Assembly: GCF_051401765.1 (NCBI RefSeq)
Contig: NW_027480422.1
Coordinates: forward strand, 19,300,001-19,364,000
Direction: 5' to 3'
Length of the DNA: 64,000 nucleotides
From: Calliopsis andreniformis
Lineage: Eukaryota > Arthropoda > Insecta > Hymenoptera > Andrenidae
The notes below the pieces were generated by a model. It was given only the letters and a program-made list of their open reading frames with translations. It was not told where the DNA came from and ran no database searches. The position numbers and the translations under genes were made by a program. Position 1 is the first letter of the stretch. Every line of letters starts with the position of its first letter. Shown in pieces: positions 12,608 through 26,040 of the stretch.

Positions 12608-15600
12608 ATAATTGCAAGCTGTGTGAAAGTTATGGTCACTTCTACGTTCCGGGCAACCTAGGCTTCACTCTAGGCCGTTGCTCCACCAGATCGAATTGTT
12701 AGGGCCTTAGAAGTCAACGGCAGAAGCATAAAATATAAAACAATTACAACAGTTTTTCCATCATATAAAACGAATGATTGCATCCAGCGTGAAAGTAATG
12801 GACATTTCTACGTTCCGGGCAACCTAGGGTTTAGTCGAGGGAGTTGCACCACCAGATCGAGTAGCTAGGAATTTAGAAGTCAACGCCCGAAGCATAAATT
12901 ACAATAAAGATACAACAGTTTTTCCATCGTATAGGAGGAGTAATTGCAACCAGTGTGAAAGTGATGGTCATTTCTACGTTCAGGGCAACCTAGGTTTCAC
13001 CCTAGGGCGTTGCTCCACCAGATCGAATAGTTAGGGCCTTAGAAGTCAACGCCCGAAGCATAAAATACAATATAAATACAACACTTTTTCCATCGTATAA
13101 AATGAATGTTTGCAAATAGTGTGGAAGTAATGCCATTTTTATGTTCCGGGCAACCTAGGCTTCACTCTAGGACGTTGCTCCACCAGATCGAATAGTTAGG
13201 GCCTTAGAAGTCAACGTCCGAAGCATAAAATACAATAAAGATACAACAGTTTTTAAATCGTTTAACAGGAGTAATTGCAACCAGTGTGAAAGTGATGGTC
13301 ATTTCTACGTTCTGGGCGACCTAGGCTTGGCCCTAGGGCGCTGCTCCACCAGATCGGATTGTTAGGGCCTTAGAAGTCAACGCCAGAAGCGTAAAATACA
13401 TAACAGATGCAACATTTTTTCCATCGTATAATGCGAATAATTGCAACCGGTGTGAAATTTATGGTCATTTCTACGTTCCGGGCAACCTAGGATTCAATCT
13501 AGGGCGTTGTTCAACCACATCGAATAGCTACGGCCTTAGAAGTCAAAGCCAGAAGCATAAAATACAATATAAATACAACAGTTTTTCCATCGTATAAAAT
13601 GAATAATTGCAAACAGTGTGGAAGTAATGGCCATTTGTACGTTCCGGGCAACCTAGGCTACACTCTAGGGCTTTGCACCACCAGATCGAGTAGATAGGAA
13701 TTTAGAAGTCAACGCCCGAAGCATAAAATACAATAAGGATACATCAGTTTTTCCATCGTATAAGAGGAGTAATTGCAACCAGTGTGAAAGTGATGGTCAT
13801 TTCTACGTTCCGGGCAGCCTAGGCTTCACTCTAGGGCGTTGCTCCACCAGATCGAATAGTTACGGCCTAAGAAGTCAACGCCAGAAGCATAAAACGCAAT
13901 ATAAATACAACAGCTTTTCCATCGTATAAAACGAATAATTGCAACCAGTGTGAAAGTAATGGTCATTTCTACGTTCCGGGCAACCTAGGCTTCACTCTAG
14001 GGCGTTGCTCCACCACATCGAATAGCTACGGCCTTAGCAGTCAACGCCAGAAGCATAAAATACAATACAAATAAAACAGTTTTTCCATCGTACAACAGGA
14101 ATAACTACAACCAGTGTGAAAGTACTGGTCATTTCTACGTCCCGGGCAACCTAGGCTTCAGACTAGGGCGTTTCTCCACCAGATCGAATAGTTAGGGCCT
14201 TAGAAGTCAACGCCCGAAGCATAAAATACAATGAAGATACAACAGCTTTTCATCGTATAGCAGGAATAATTGCAACCAGTGTGAAAGTAATGGTCATTTC
14301 TACGTTCCGGCCAACCTAGGCTTCACTCTAGGGAGTTGCTCCACCACATCAAATAGCTACGGCCTACGAAGTCAACGCCCGAAGCATAAAATACAATAAA
14401 GATACAACAGTTTTTCCATCGTACAAAATGAATAATTGCAGACAGTGTGAAAGTAATGGCCGTTTGTATGTTCCGGGCAACCTAGGTATCACTCGAGGGC
14501 GTTGCTCCACCAGATCGAATAGTTAGGGCCTTAGAAGTCAACGCCCGAAGCATAAAATAGAATAAAAATACAACAGTTTTTCCATCGTATAAAACGAGCA
14601 ATTGCAACCGGTGTGAAGGTTATGGCCATTTCTACGTTCCGGGCAACCTAGGATTTAAAATAGGGCATTGTTCCACCAGATCGAATAGCAAGGGTCTAAG
14701 AAGTCAACGCCAGAAGCATAACATACAATATAAATACAACGGTTTTTCCATCGTATAAAACGAATAATTGCATCCAGTGTGCAAGTAATGGCCATTTCTA
14801 CGTGGCGGGCACCCTACGCTTCACTCTAGGGCGTTGCTCCACCAGATCGAATAGTTAGGGCCTCAGAAGTCAACGCCCGAAGCATAAAATACAATAAAGA
14901 TACAACAGTGTTTCATCGTATAACAGGAATAATTGCAACCAGTGTGAAAGTAGTAGTCATTTCCACGTTCAGGGCAACCTAGGTTTCACCCTAGGGCGTT
15001 GCTCCACCAGATCGAATAGTTAGGGCCTTAGAAGTCAACGCCCGAAGCATAAAATACAATATAAATACAACACTTTTTCCATCGTATAAAATGAATGTTT
15101 GCAAATAGTGTGGAAGTAATGCCATTTTTGTGTTCCGGGCAACCTAGGCTTCACTCTAGGACGTTGCTCCACCAGATCGAATAGTTAGGGCCTTAGAAGT
15201 CAACGTCCGAAGCATAAAATACAATAAAGATACAACAGTTTTTAAATCGTTTAACAGGAGTAATTGCAACCAGTGTGAAAGTGATGGTCATTTCTACGTT
15301 CTGGGCGACATAGGCTTGGCCCTAGGGCGTTGCTCCACCAGATCGGATTGTTAGGGCCTTAGAAGTCAACGCCAGAAGCGTAAAATACATAACAGATGCA
15401 ACAGTTTTTCCATCGTATAATGCGAATAATTGCAACCGGTGTGAAATTTATGGTCATTTCTACGTTCCGGGCAACCTAGGATTCAATCTAGGGCGCTGTT
15501 CAACCACATCGAATAGCTACGGCCTTAGAAGTCAAAGCCAGAAGCATAAAATACAATATAAATACAACAGTTTTTCCATCGTATAAAATGAATAACAGCA

Positions 15601-17697
15601 AACAGTGTGGAAGTAATGGCCATTTTTACGTTCCGGGCAACCTAGGCCTCACTCTAGGGCGTTGCGCCACCAGATCGAATAGTTAGGGCCTAAGAAGTCA
15701 ACGCCAGAAGCATAAAACACAATATAAATACAACAGTTTTTCCATCGTATAAAATGAATAATTGCAAACAGTGTGGAAGTAATGGCCATTTCTACGTTCC
15801 GGGCAACCTAGGCTACACTCTAGGGCGTTGCACCACCAGATCGAGTAGATAGGAATTTAGAAGTCAACGCCCGAAGCATAAAATACAATAAAGATACAAC
15901 AGTTTTTCCATCGTATAAGAGGAGTAATTGCAACCAGTGTGAAAGTGATGGTCATTTCTACGTTCCGGGCAACCTAGGCTTCACTCTAGGGCGTTGTTCC
16001 ACCAGATCGAGTAGATAGGAATTTAGAAGTCAACGCCCGAAGCATAAAATACAATAAGGATACATCAGTTTTTCCATCGTATAAGAGGAGTAATTGCAAC
16101 CAGTGTGAAAGTGATGGTCATTTCTACGTTCCGGGCAACCTAGGCTTCACTCTAGGGCGTTGCTCCACCAGATCGAATCGTTAGGGCCTAAGAAGTCAAC
16201 GCCAGAAGCATAAAACACAATATAAATACAACAGCTTTTCCATCGTATAAAACGAATAATTGCAACCAGTGTGAAAGTAATGGTCATTTCTACGTTCCGG
16301 GCAACCTAGGCTTCACTCTAGGGCGTTGCTCCACCACATCGAATAGCTATTGCCTTAGCAGTCAACGCCAGAAGCATAAAATACAATAAAGATACAACAG
16401 TTCTTCCATCGTACAAAATGAATAATTGCAGACAGTGTGAAAGTAATGGCCGTTTGTATGTTCCGGGCAACCTAGGTATCACTCGAGGGCGTTGCTCCAC
16501 CAGATCGAATAGTTAGGGCCTTAGAAGTCAACGACCGAAGCATAAAATAGAATAAAAATACAACAGTTTTTCCATCGTATAACAGGATTAATTGCATCCA
16601 GTGTGAAAGTGATGCTTATTTCAACGTTCCGGGCAACCTTGGCTTCACTCTAGGGAGTTGCTCCACCACATCAAATAGCTACGGCCTACGAAGTCAACGC
16701 CCGAAGCATAAAATACAATAAAGATACAACAGTTTCTCCATCGTACAAAATGAATAATTGCAGACAGTGTGAAAGTAATGGCCGTTTGTATGTTCCGGGC
16801 AACCTAGGTATCACTCGAGGGCGTTGCTCCACCAGATCGAATAGTGAGGGCCTTAGAAGTCAACGCCCGATGCATAAAATAGAATAAAAATACAACAGTT
16901 TTTCCATCGTATAACAGGATTAATTGCAACCAGTGTGAAAGTGATGCTTATTTCAACGTTCCGGGCAACCTTGGCTTCACTCTAGGGCGTTGTTCAACCA
17001 GATCGAATTGTTAGGTCCTTAGAGGTCAACGCCAGAAGCATAAAATACAAAACAAATACAACAGTTTTTGCATCGTATAAAACGAGCAATTGCAACCGGT
17101 GTGAAAGTTATGGTCATTTCTACGTTCCGGGCAACCTAGGATTTAATATAGGGCGTTGTTCCACCAGATCGAATAGCAAGGGCCTAAGAACTCAACGCCA
17201 GAGGCATATCATACAATATAAATACAACGGCTTTTCCATCGTATAAAACGAATAATTGCATCCAGTGTGCAAGTAATGGCCATTTCTACGTGGCGGGCAT
17301 CCTACGCTTGACTCTTTGGCGTTGCTCCACAAGATCGAATAGTTAGGGCCTTAGAAGTCAACGCCCGAAGCATAAAATACAATATAAATGCAACAGTTTT
17401 TTCATCGTATAAAATGAATAATTCCATACAGTGTGATAGTAATGGCCATTTCTACGTTCCGGGCAACCTAGGTTTCACTATAGGGCGTTGCTCCACCAGA
17501 TCGAATAGTTAGGGCCTTAGAAGTCAACGCCCGAAGCATAAAATAGAATAAAAATACAACAGTTTTTCGATCGTATAACAGGATTAAATGCAACCAGTGT
17601 GAAAGTGATGTTTATTTCTACGTTCCGGGCAACCTAGGCTTCACTCTAGGGCGTTGTTCCACCAGATCGAATTGTTAGGTCCTTAGAAGTCAACGCC
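12608..17697 (+). repeat. 32-mer HOR, copy 3, incomplete at its right end
   Basis: Bases 12608-17697 match 1-5090 at a shift of 12607, including the part after 4712 that copy 2 lacks. At about 17697 the match ends inside caacgcc: copy 1 continues with ctaagcat, copy 3 with agaagcat and a different monomer set. Small variants tie it to the next copy rather than to copies 1 and 2, for example cctaggcctcac at 15641 and ccagatcg at 16499. Confidence 0.9.
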
Positions 17698-20395
17698 AGA
17701 AGCATAAAATACAAAACAAATACAACAGTTTTTCCATCGTATAAAAGGAGTAATTGCAACCGGTGTGAAAGTTATGGTCATTTCTACGTTCCGGGCAACC
17801 TAGGCTTCACTCTAGGGCGTTGCACCACCAGATAGAATAGCAAGGGATTTAGAATTCAACGCCAGAAGCAAAAAATTCAAAAAAATACAACAGTTTTTCC
17901 ATCGTATAACAGGAATAACAGGAACGAGTGTGAAAGTACTGATCATTTCTACGTTTCGGGCAACCTAGTCTTCACACTAGCGCGTTTCTCCACCAGATAG
18001 AATAGCTAGCGACTTAGAATTCAACGCAGGAAGCATAAAATACAATAAAAATACAACGGTTTTTCATCATATAACAGGAATAATTGCAACCAGTGTGAAA
18101 GTGATGGCTATTTCTATGTTCCGGGCATCCTAGATATAACTCTGAGGCCTTGCTCCACCACATCGAATAGTTAGGGCCTAAGAAGTCAACAGCAGGAGGA
18201 TAAAATACAATGAAAATGCAACAGCTTTTCCTTCGTATAACACGAATAATTGCAATCGGTGTGAAGGTAATGGTCATTTCTACGTTCCGGGCAACCTAGG
18301 CATCACTCTAGGGCGTTGTTCCACCAGATCGAATTGTCAGGGCCTTAGAGGTCAACGCCAGGAGCGTAAAATACAAAACAAATGCAACAGTTTTTCCATC
18401 GTATAACAGGTGTAATTGCAACCAGTGTGAAAGTAATGGCCATTTCTACGATCCGGGAAACCTAGGTTTCACTCTAGGGCGTTGCTCCATCAGATCGAAT
18501 AGTTAGGGCCTTAGAAGTCAACGCCCGAAGCATAAAATACAATAAAGATACAACAGTTCTTCAATCGTATAAAACGAGTAATTGCAACCGGTGTGAAAGT
18601 TATGGTCATTTCTACGTTCCGGGCAACCTAGGCTTCACTCTAGGGCGTTGCAACACCAGATCGAATAGCTAGGGATTTAGAATTCAACGCCAGAAGAAAA
18701 AAATACAATAAAAATACAACAGTCTTTCCATCGTATAACAGGAATAACTGGAACCAGTGTGAAAGTATTGATCATTTCTACGTTCCGGGCATCCTAGGCT
18801 TCACTCTAGGGAGTTGCTCCACCACATCGAATAGCTACGGCCTTACAAGTCAACGCCAGATGCATAAAATACAAGATAATTACAACAGTTTTTCCATCGT
18901 ATAAAATGAATGATTGCAAACAGTGTGGAAGTAATGGCCATTTTTATGTTCCGGGCAACCTAGGCTTCACTCTAGGACGTTGCTCCACCAGATCGAATAG
19001 TTAGGGCCTTAGAAGTCAACGCCCGAAGCATAAAATACAATAAAGATACAACGGTTTTTCCATCGTATAAAATGAATAATTGCAATCAGTGTGAAGGTAA
19101 TGGTCATTTCTACGTTCCGGGCAACCTAGGCTTCGCTCTAGGGCGTTGCTCCACCAGATCCAATTGTTCGGGCCTAAGAAGTCAACACCAGAAGCATAAA
19201 ACAGAATATAAATACAACAGCCGTTCCATCGTATAAAACGAATAATTGCAACCAACGTGAAAGTGATAGTCATTTCTACGTTCCGGGCAACCTAGGATTC
19301 AATCTAGGGCGTTGTTCCACCAGATGGAATAGTTAGGGCCTTAGAAGTCAACGCCCGAAGCATAAAATACAGTAAAGATACAACAGTTTTTCAATCGTAT
19401 AAAACGAGTAATTGCAACCGGTGTGAAAGATATGGTCATTTCTACGTTCCGGGCAACCTAGGCTTCACTCTAGGGCGTTGCACCACCAGATCGAATAGCT
19501 AGGGATTTAGAATTCAACGCCAGAAGAAAAAAATACAACAAAAATACAACAGTCTTTCCATCGTATAACAGGAATAACTGGAACCAGTGTGAAAGTACTG
19601 ATCATTTCTACGTTCCGGGCAACCTAGGCTTCACACTATCGCGTTTGTCCACCAGATAGAATAGCTAGGGTCTTAAAATTCAACGCCAGAAGCATAAAAT
19701 ACAATAAAAATACAACAGTTTTTCATCATATAACAGGAATAATTGCAACCAGTGTGAAACTAATAGTCATTTCTACGTTCCGGGCAACCTAGGCTTCACT
19801 CTAGGGAGTTGCTCCACCACACCGAATAGCTACGGCCTTAGAAGTCAACGCCAGAAGCATAAAATACAATATAAATACAACAGTTTTTCCATCGTATAAA
19901 ATGAATAATTCAAATCAGTGTGAAGGTAATGGTCATTTCTACGTTCCGCGCATCCTAGGCATCACTCTAGGGCGTTGCTCCACCAGATCGAATAGCTAGG
20001 GCCTAAGAAGTCAAAGCCAGAAGCATAAAACACAATATAAATACAACACCTTTTCCATCGTATAAAACGAATAATTGCAACCAGTGTGAAAGTTAAGGTT
20101 ATTTCTACATTCCGGGCAACCTAGGCTTCGCTCTAGGGCGTCGCTCCAACAGATCGAATAGTCAGAGCCTAAGAAGTCAATGCCAGACGCATAAAATAGA
20201 AAACGATTACAACAGTTTTTCAATCGTATAAAACGAGTAATTGCAACCGGTGTGGAAGTAATGGCCATTTTTACGTTCCGGGCAACCTAGGCTTCACTCT
20301 AGGGCGTCGCTCCACCAGATCGAATAGTTAGGACCTTAGAAGTCAACGCCAGAAGTGTAAAATACAAAACAAATGCAACAGTTTTTCCATCTTAT
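17698..20395 (+). repeat. Block of about 16 monomers of a second subfamily
   Basis: The 166-bp period continues but the monomers are of other types. Diagnostic pieces are ccagatagaatagctagc, cttcacactagcgcg, cctagatataactctgagg and gtttgtccaccagatag. The same types recur at 23005-26040 and through 26-35 kb, not in the 32-mer HOR. The block ends at a hybrid junction at about 20388-20411, where ccatcttataaa meets atgaatgtttgc of the HOR. No gene-like content is seen. Confidence 0.8.
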
Positions 20396-23300
20396 AAAAT
20401 GAATGTTTGCAAATAGTGTGGAAGTAATGCCATTTTTGTGTTCCGGGCAACCTAGGCTTCACTCTAGGACGTTGCTCCACCAGATCGAATAGTTAGGGCC
20501 TTAGAAGTCAACGTCCGAAGCATAAAATACAATAAAGATACAACAGTTTTTAAATCGTTTAACAGGAGTAATTGCAACCAGTGTGAAAGTGATGGTCATT
20601 TCTACGTTCTGGGCGACATAGGCTTGGCCCTAGGGCGTTGCTCCACCAGATCGGATTGTTAGGGCCTTAGAAGTCAACGCCAGAAGCGTAAAATACATAA
20701 CAGATGCAACAGTTTTTCCATCGTATAATGCGAATAATTGCAACCGGTGTGAAATTTATGGTCATTTCTACGTTCCGGGCAACCTAGGATTCAATCTAGG
20801 GCGCCGTTCAACCACATCGAATAGCTACGGCCTTAGAAGTCAAAGCCAGAAGCATAAAATACAATATAAATACAACAGTTTTTCCATCGTATAAAATGAA
20901 TAACAGCAAACAGTGTGGAAGTAATGGCCATTTTTACGTTCCGGGCAACCTAGGCCTCACTCTAGGGCGTTGCGCCACCAGATCGAATAGTTAGGGCCTA
21001 AGAAGTCAACGCCAGAAGCATAAAACACATTATAAATACAACAGTTTTTCCATCGTATAAAATGAATAATTGCAAACAGTGTGGAAGTAATGGCCATTTC
21101 TACGTTCCGGGCAACCTAGGCTACACTCTAGGGCGTTGCACCACCAGATCGAGTAGATAGGAATTTAGAAGTCAACGCCCGAAGCATAAAATACAATAAA
21201 GATACAACAGTTTTTCCATCGTATAAGAGGAGTAATTGCAACCATTGTGAAAGTGATGGTCATTTCTACGTTCCGGGCAACCTAGGCTTCACTCTAGGGC
21301 GTTGTTCCACCAGATCGAGTAGATAGGAATTTAGAAGTCAACGCCCGAAGCATAAAATACAATAAGGATACATCAGTTTTTCCATCGTATAAGAGGAGTA
21401 ATTGCAACCAGTGTGAAAGTGATGGTCATTTCTACGTTCCGGGCAACCTAGGCTTCACTCTAGGGCGTTGCTCCACCAGATCGAATCGTTAGGGCCTAAG
21501 AAGTCAACGCCAGAAGCATAAAACACAATATAAATACAACAGCTTTTCCATCGTATAAAACGAATAATTGCAACCAGTGTGAAAGTAATGGTCATTTCTA
21601 CGTTCCGGGCAACCTAGGCTTCACTCTAGGGCGTTGCTCCACCACATCGAATAGCTATTGCCTTAGCAGTCAACGCCAGAAGCATAAAATACAATAAAGA
21701 TACAACAGTTCTTCCATCGTACAAAATGAATAATTGCAGACAGTGTGAAAGTAATGGCCGTTTGTATGTTCCGGGCAACCTAGGTATCACTCGAGGGCGT
21801 TGCTCCACCAGATCGAATAGTTAGGGCCTTAGAAGTCAACGACCGAAGCATAAAATAGAATAAAAATACAACAGTTTTTCCATCGTATAACAGGATTAAT
21901 TGCATCCAGTGTGAAAGTGATGCTTATTTCAACGTTCCGGGCAACCTTGGCTTCACTCTAGGGAGTTGCTCCACCACATCAAATAGCTACGGCCTACGAA
22001 GTCAACGCCCGAAGCATAAAATACAATAAAGATACAACAGTTTCTCCATCGTACAAAATGAATAATTGCAGACAGTGTGAAAGTAATGGCCGTTTGTATG
22101 TTCCGGGCAACCTAGGTATCACTCGAGGGCGTTGCTCCACCAGATCGAATAGTGAGGGCCTTAGAAGTCAACGCCCGATGCATAAAATAGAATAAAAATA
22201 CAACAGTTTTTCCATCGTATAACAGGATTAATTGCAACCAGTGTGAAAGTGATGCTTATTTCAACGTTCCGGGCAACCTTGGCTTCACTCTAGGGCGTTG
22301 TTCAACCAGATCGAATTGTTAGGTCCTTAGAGGTCAACGCCAGAAGCATAAAATACAAAACAAATACAACAGTTTTTGCATCGTATAAAACGAGCAATTG
22401 CAACCGGTGTGAAAGTTATGGTCATTTCTACGTTCCGGGCAACCTAGGATTTAATATAGGGCGTTGTTCCACCAGATCGAATAGCAAGGGCCTAAGAACT
22501 CAACGCCAGAGGCATATCATACAATATAAATACAACGGCTTTTCCATCGTATAAAACGAATAATTGCATCCAGTGTGCAAGTAATGGCCATTTCTACGTG
22601 GCGGGCATCCTACGCTTGACTCTTTGGCGTTGCTCCACAAGATCGAATAGTTAGGGCCTTAGAAGTCAACGCCCGAAGCATAAAATACAATATAAATGCA
22701 ACAGTTTTTTCATCGTATAAAATGAATAATTCCATACAGTGTGATAGTAATGGCCATTTCTACGTTCCGGGCAACCTAGGTTTCACTATAGGGCGTTGCT
22801 CCACCAGATCGAATAGTTAGGGCCTTAGAAGTCAACGCCCGAAGCATAAAATAGAATAAAAATACAACAGTTTTTCGATCGTATAACAGGATTAATTGCA
22901 ACCAGTGTGAAAGTGATGGTTATTTCTACGTTCCGGGCAACCTAGGCTTCACTCTAGGGCGTTGTTCCACCAGATCGAATTGTTAGGTCCTTAGAAGTCA
23001 ACGCCAGAAGCATAAAATACAAAACAAATACAACAGTTTTTCCATCGTATAAAAGGAGTAATTGCAACCGGTGTGAAAGTTATGGTCATTTCTACGTTCC
23101 GGGCAACCTAGGCTTCACTCTAGGGCGTTGCACCACCAGATAGAATAGCTAGGGATTTAGAATTCAACGCCAGAAGCAAAAAATTCAAAAAAATACAACA
23201 GTTTTTCCATCGTATAACAGGAATAACAGGAACGAGTGTGAAAGTACTGATCATTTCTACGTTTCGGGCAACCTAGTCTTCACACTAGCGCGTTTCTCCA

Positions 23301-23797
23301 CCAGATAGAATAGCTAGCGACTTAGAATTCAACGCAGGAAGCATAAAATACAATAAAAATACAACGGTTTTTCATCATATAACAGGAATAATTGCAACCA
23401 GTGTGAAAGTGATGGCTATTTCTATGTTCCGGGCATCCTAGATATAACTCTGAGGCCTTGCTCCACCACATCGAATAGTTAGGGCCTAAGAAGTCAACAG
23501 CAGGAGGATAAAATACAATGAAAATGCAACAGCTTTTCCTTCGTATAACACGAATAATTGCAATCGGTGTGAAGGTAATGGTCATTTCTACGTTCCGGGC
23601 AACCTAGGCATCACTCTAGGGCGTTGTTCCACCAGATCGAATTGTCAGGGCCTTAGAGGTCAACGCCAGGAGCGTAAAATACAAAACAAATGCAACAGTT
23701 TTTCCATCGTATAACAGGTGTAATTGCAACCAGTGTGAAAGTAATGGCCATTTCTACGATCCGGGAAACCTAGGTTTCACTCTAGGGCGTTGCTCCA
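20396..23797 (+). repeat. Tandem duplicate of 15088-18489, shift 5308 bp
   Basis: From the join at about 20396 every landmark of 15088-18489 reappears 5308 bp downstream, covering both the end of HOR copy 3 and the start of the second-subfamily block. For instance, the cgtatagattt-free monomer runs at 16318 and 21626 correspond, as do those at 18014 and 23322. Differences are single bases such as gcgccgttc at 20801 against gcgctgttc at 15493. The match stops at about 23797, in gttgctcca of the conserved core. Confidence 0.88.
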
Positions 23798-24541
23798 CCA
23801 CATCGAATAGCTACGGCCTTAGGAGTCAACGACAGAGGCATAAAATACAAAATAAATACAACAGTTTTTCCATCGTATAACAAGAATAATTGCAACCAGT
23901 GTGAAAGTGATGGTTATTTCTACGTTCCGGGCAACCTAGGCTTCACTCTAGGGCGTTGTTCCACCAGATCGAATTGTTAGGTCCTTAGAAGTCAACGCCA
24001 GAAGCATAAAATACAAAACAAATACAACAGTTTTTCCATCGTATAAAAGGAGTAATTGCAACCGGTGTGAAAGTTATGGTCATTTCTACGTTCCGGGCAA
24101 CCTAGGCTTCACTCTAGGGCGTTGCACCACCAGATAGAATAGCTAGGGATTTAGAATTCAACGCCAGAAGCAAAAAATTCAAAAAAATACAACAGTTTTT
24201 CCATCGTATAACAGGAATAACAGGAACGAGTGTGAAAGTACTGATCATTTCTACGTTTCGGGCAACCTAGTCTTCACACTAGCGCGTTTCTCCACCAGAT
24301 AGAATAGCTAGCGACTTAGAATTCAACGCAGGAAGCATAAAATACAATAAAAATACAACGGTTTTTCATCATATAACAGGAATAATTGCAACCAGTGTGA
24401 AAGTGATGGCTATTTCTATGTTCCGGGCATCCTAGATATAACTCTGAGGCCTTGCTCCACCACATCGAATAGTTAGGGCCTAAGAAGTCAACAGCAGGAG
24501 GATAAAATACAATGAAAATGCAACAGCTTTTCCTTCGTATA
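22892..24541 (+). repeat. 994-bp (6-monomer) shifted duplication
   Basis: Bases 22892-23547 recur at 23886-24541 with a shift of 994 bp. About four monomers are shared and two more lie between them. The left limit falls near gtataacagg/gtataacaag and the right limit at cgtata, after which the sequence jumps to a stretch matching 18903. The copies look identical over most of their length, so this event is recent. Confidence 0.82.
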
Positions 24542-26040
24542 AAATGAATGATTGCAAACAGTGTGGAAGTAATGGCCATTTTTATGTTCCGGGCAACCTA
24601 GGCTTCACTCTAGGACGTTGCTCCACCAGATCGAATAGTTAGGGCCTTAGAAGTCAACGCCCGAAGCATAAAATACAATAAAGATACAACGGTTTTTCCA
24701 TCGTATAAAATGAATAATTGCAATCAGTGTGAAGGTAATGGTCATTTCTACGTTCCGGGCAACCTAGGCTTCGCTCTAGGGCGTTGCTCCACCAGATCCA
24801 ATTGTTCGGGCCTAAGAAGTCAACACCAGAAGCATAAAACAGAATATAAATACAACAGCCGTTCCATCGTATAAAACGAATAATTGCAACCAACGTGAAA
24901 GTGATAGTCATTTCTACGTTCCGGGCAACCTAGGATTCAATCTAGGGCGTTGCACCACCAGATCGAATAGCTAGGGATTTAGAATTCAACGCCAGAAGAA
25001 AAAAATACAACAAAAATACAACAGTCTTTCCATCGTATAACAGGAATAACTGGAACCAGTGTGAAAGTACTGATCATTTCTACGTTCCGGGCAACCTAGG
25101 CTTCACACTATCGCGTTTGTCCACCAGATAGAATAGCTAGGGTCTTAAAATTCAACGCCAGAAGCATAAAATACAATAAAAATACAACAGTTTTTCATCA
25201 TATAACAGGAATAATTGCAACCAGTGTGAAACTAATAGTCATTTCTACGTTCCGGGCAACCTAGGCTTCACTCTAGGGAGTTGCTCCACCACACCGAATA
25301 GCTACGGCCTTAGAAGTCAACGCCAGAAGCATAAAATACAATATAAATACAACAGTTTTTCCATCGTATAAAATGAATAATTCAAATCAGTGTGAAGGTA
25401 ATGGTCATTTCTACGTTCCGCGCATCCTAGGCATCACTCTAGGGCGTTGCTCCACCAGATCGAATAGCTAGGGCCTAAGAAGTCAAAGCCAGAAGCATAA
25501 AACACAATATAAATACAACACCTTTTCCATCGTATAAAACGAATAATTGCAACCAGTGTGAAAGTTAAGGTTATTTCTACATTCCGGGCAACCTAGGCTT
25601 CGCTCTAGGGCGTCGCTCCAACAGATCGAATAGTCAGAGCCTAAGAAGTCAATGCCAGACGCATAAAATAGAAAACGATTACAACAGTTTTTCAATCGTA
25701 TAAAACGAGTAATTGCAACCGGTGTGGAAGTAATGGCCATTTTTACGTTCCGGGCAACCTAGGCTTCACTCTAGGGCGTCGCTCCACCAGATCGAATAGT
25801 TAGGGCCTTAGAAGTCAACGCCCGAAGCATAAAATACAATAAAGATACAACAGTTTTTCCATCGTATAACAGGAGTAATTGCAACCAGTGTGAAAGTGAT
25901 GGTCATTTTTACGTTCTGGGCGACCTAGGCTTCGCTCTAGGTCGTTGCTCCACCAGATCGAATTGTTAGGACCTTAGAAGTCAACGCCAGAAGTGTAAAA
26001 TACAAAACAAATGCAACAGTTTTTCCATCTTATAAAGCGA
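24541..26040 (+). repeat. Rearranged duplicate of 18903-20395
   Basis: Bases 24541-24953 match 18903-19315 (shift 5638). At gttg, 24951-24954, one monomer is skipped and 24954-25800 match 19482-20328 (shift 5472). After one extra monomer, 25966-26035 match 20328-20395 (shift 5638 again). The last stretch runs on into gcgaataattgcaacc, showing the sequence that lay right of the 20396 join before the exchange. Confidence 0.8.

Noticed and set aside
17698..20395. Possible transposon insertion interrupting the 32-mer HOR
   Set aside because: The block keeps the 166-bp period and core motifs throughout and has no terminal repeats, target-site duplication or coding sequence. It is another satellite subfamily.
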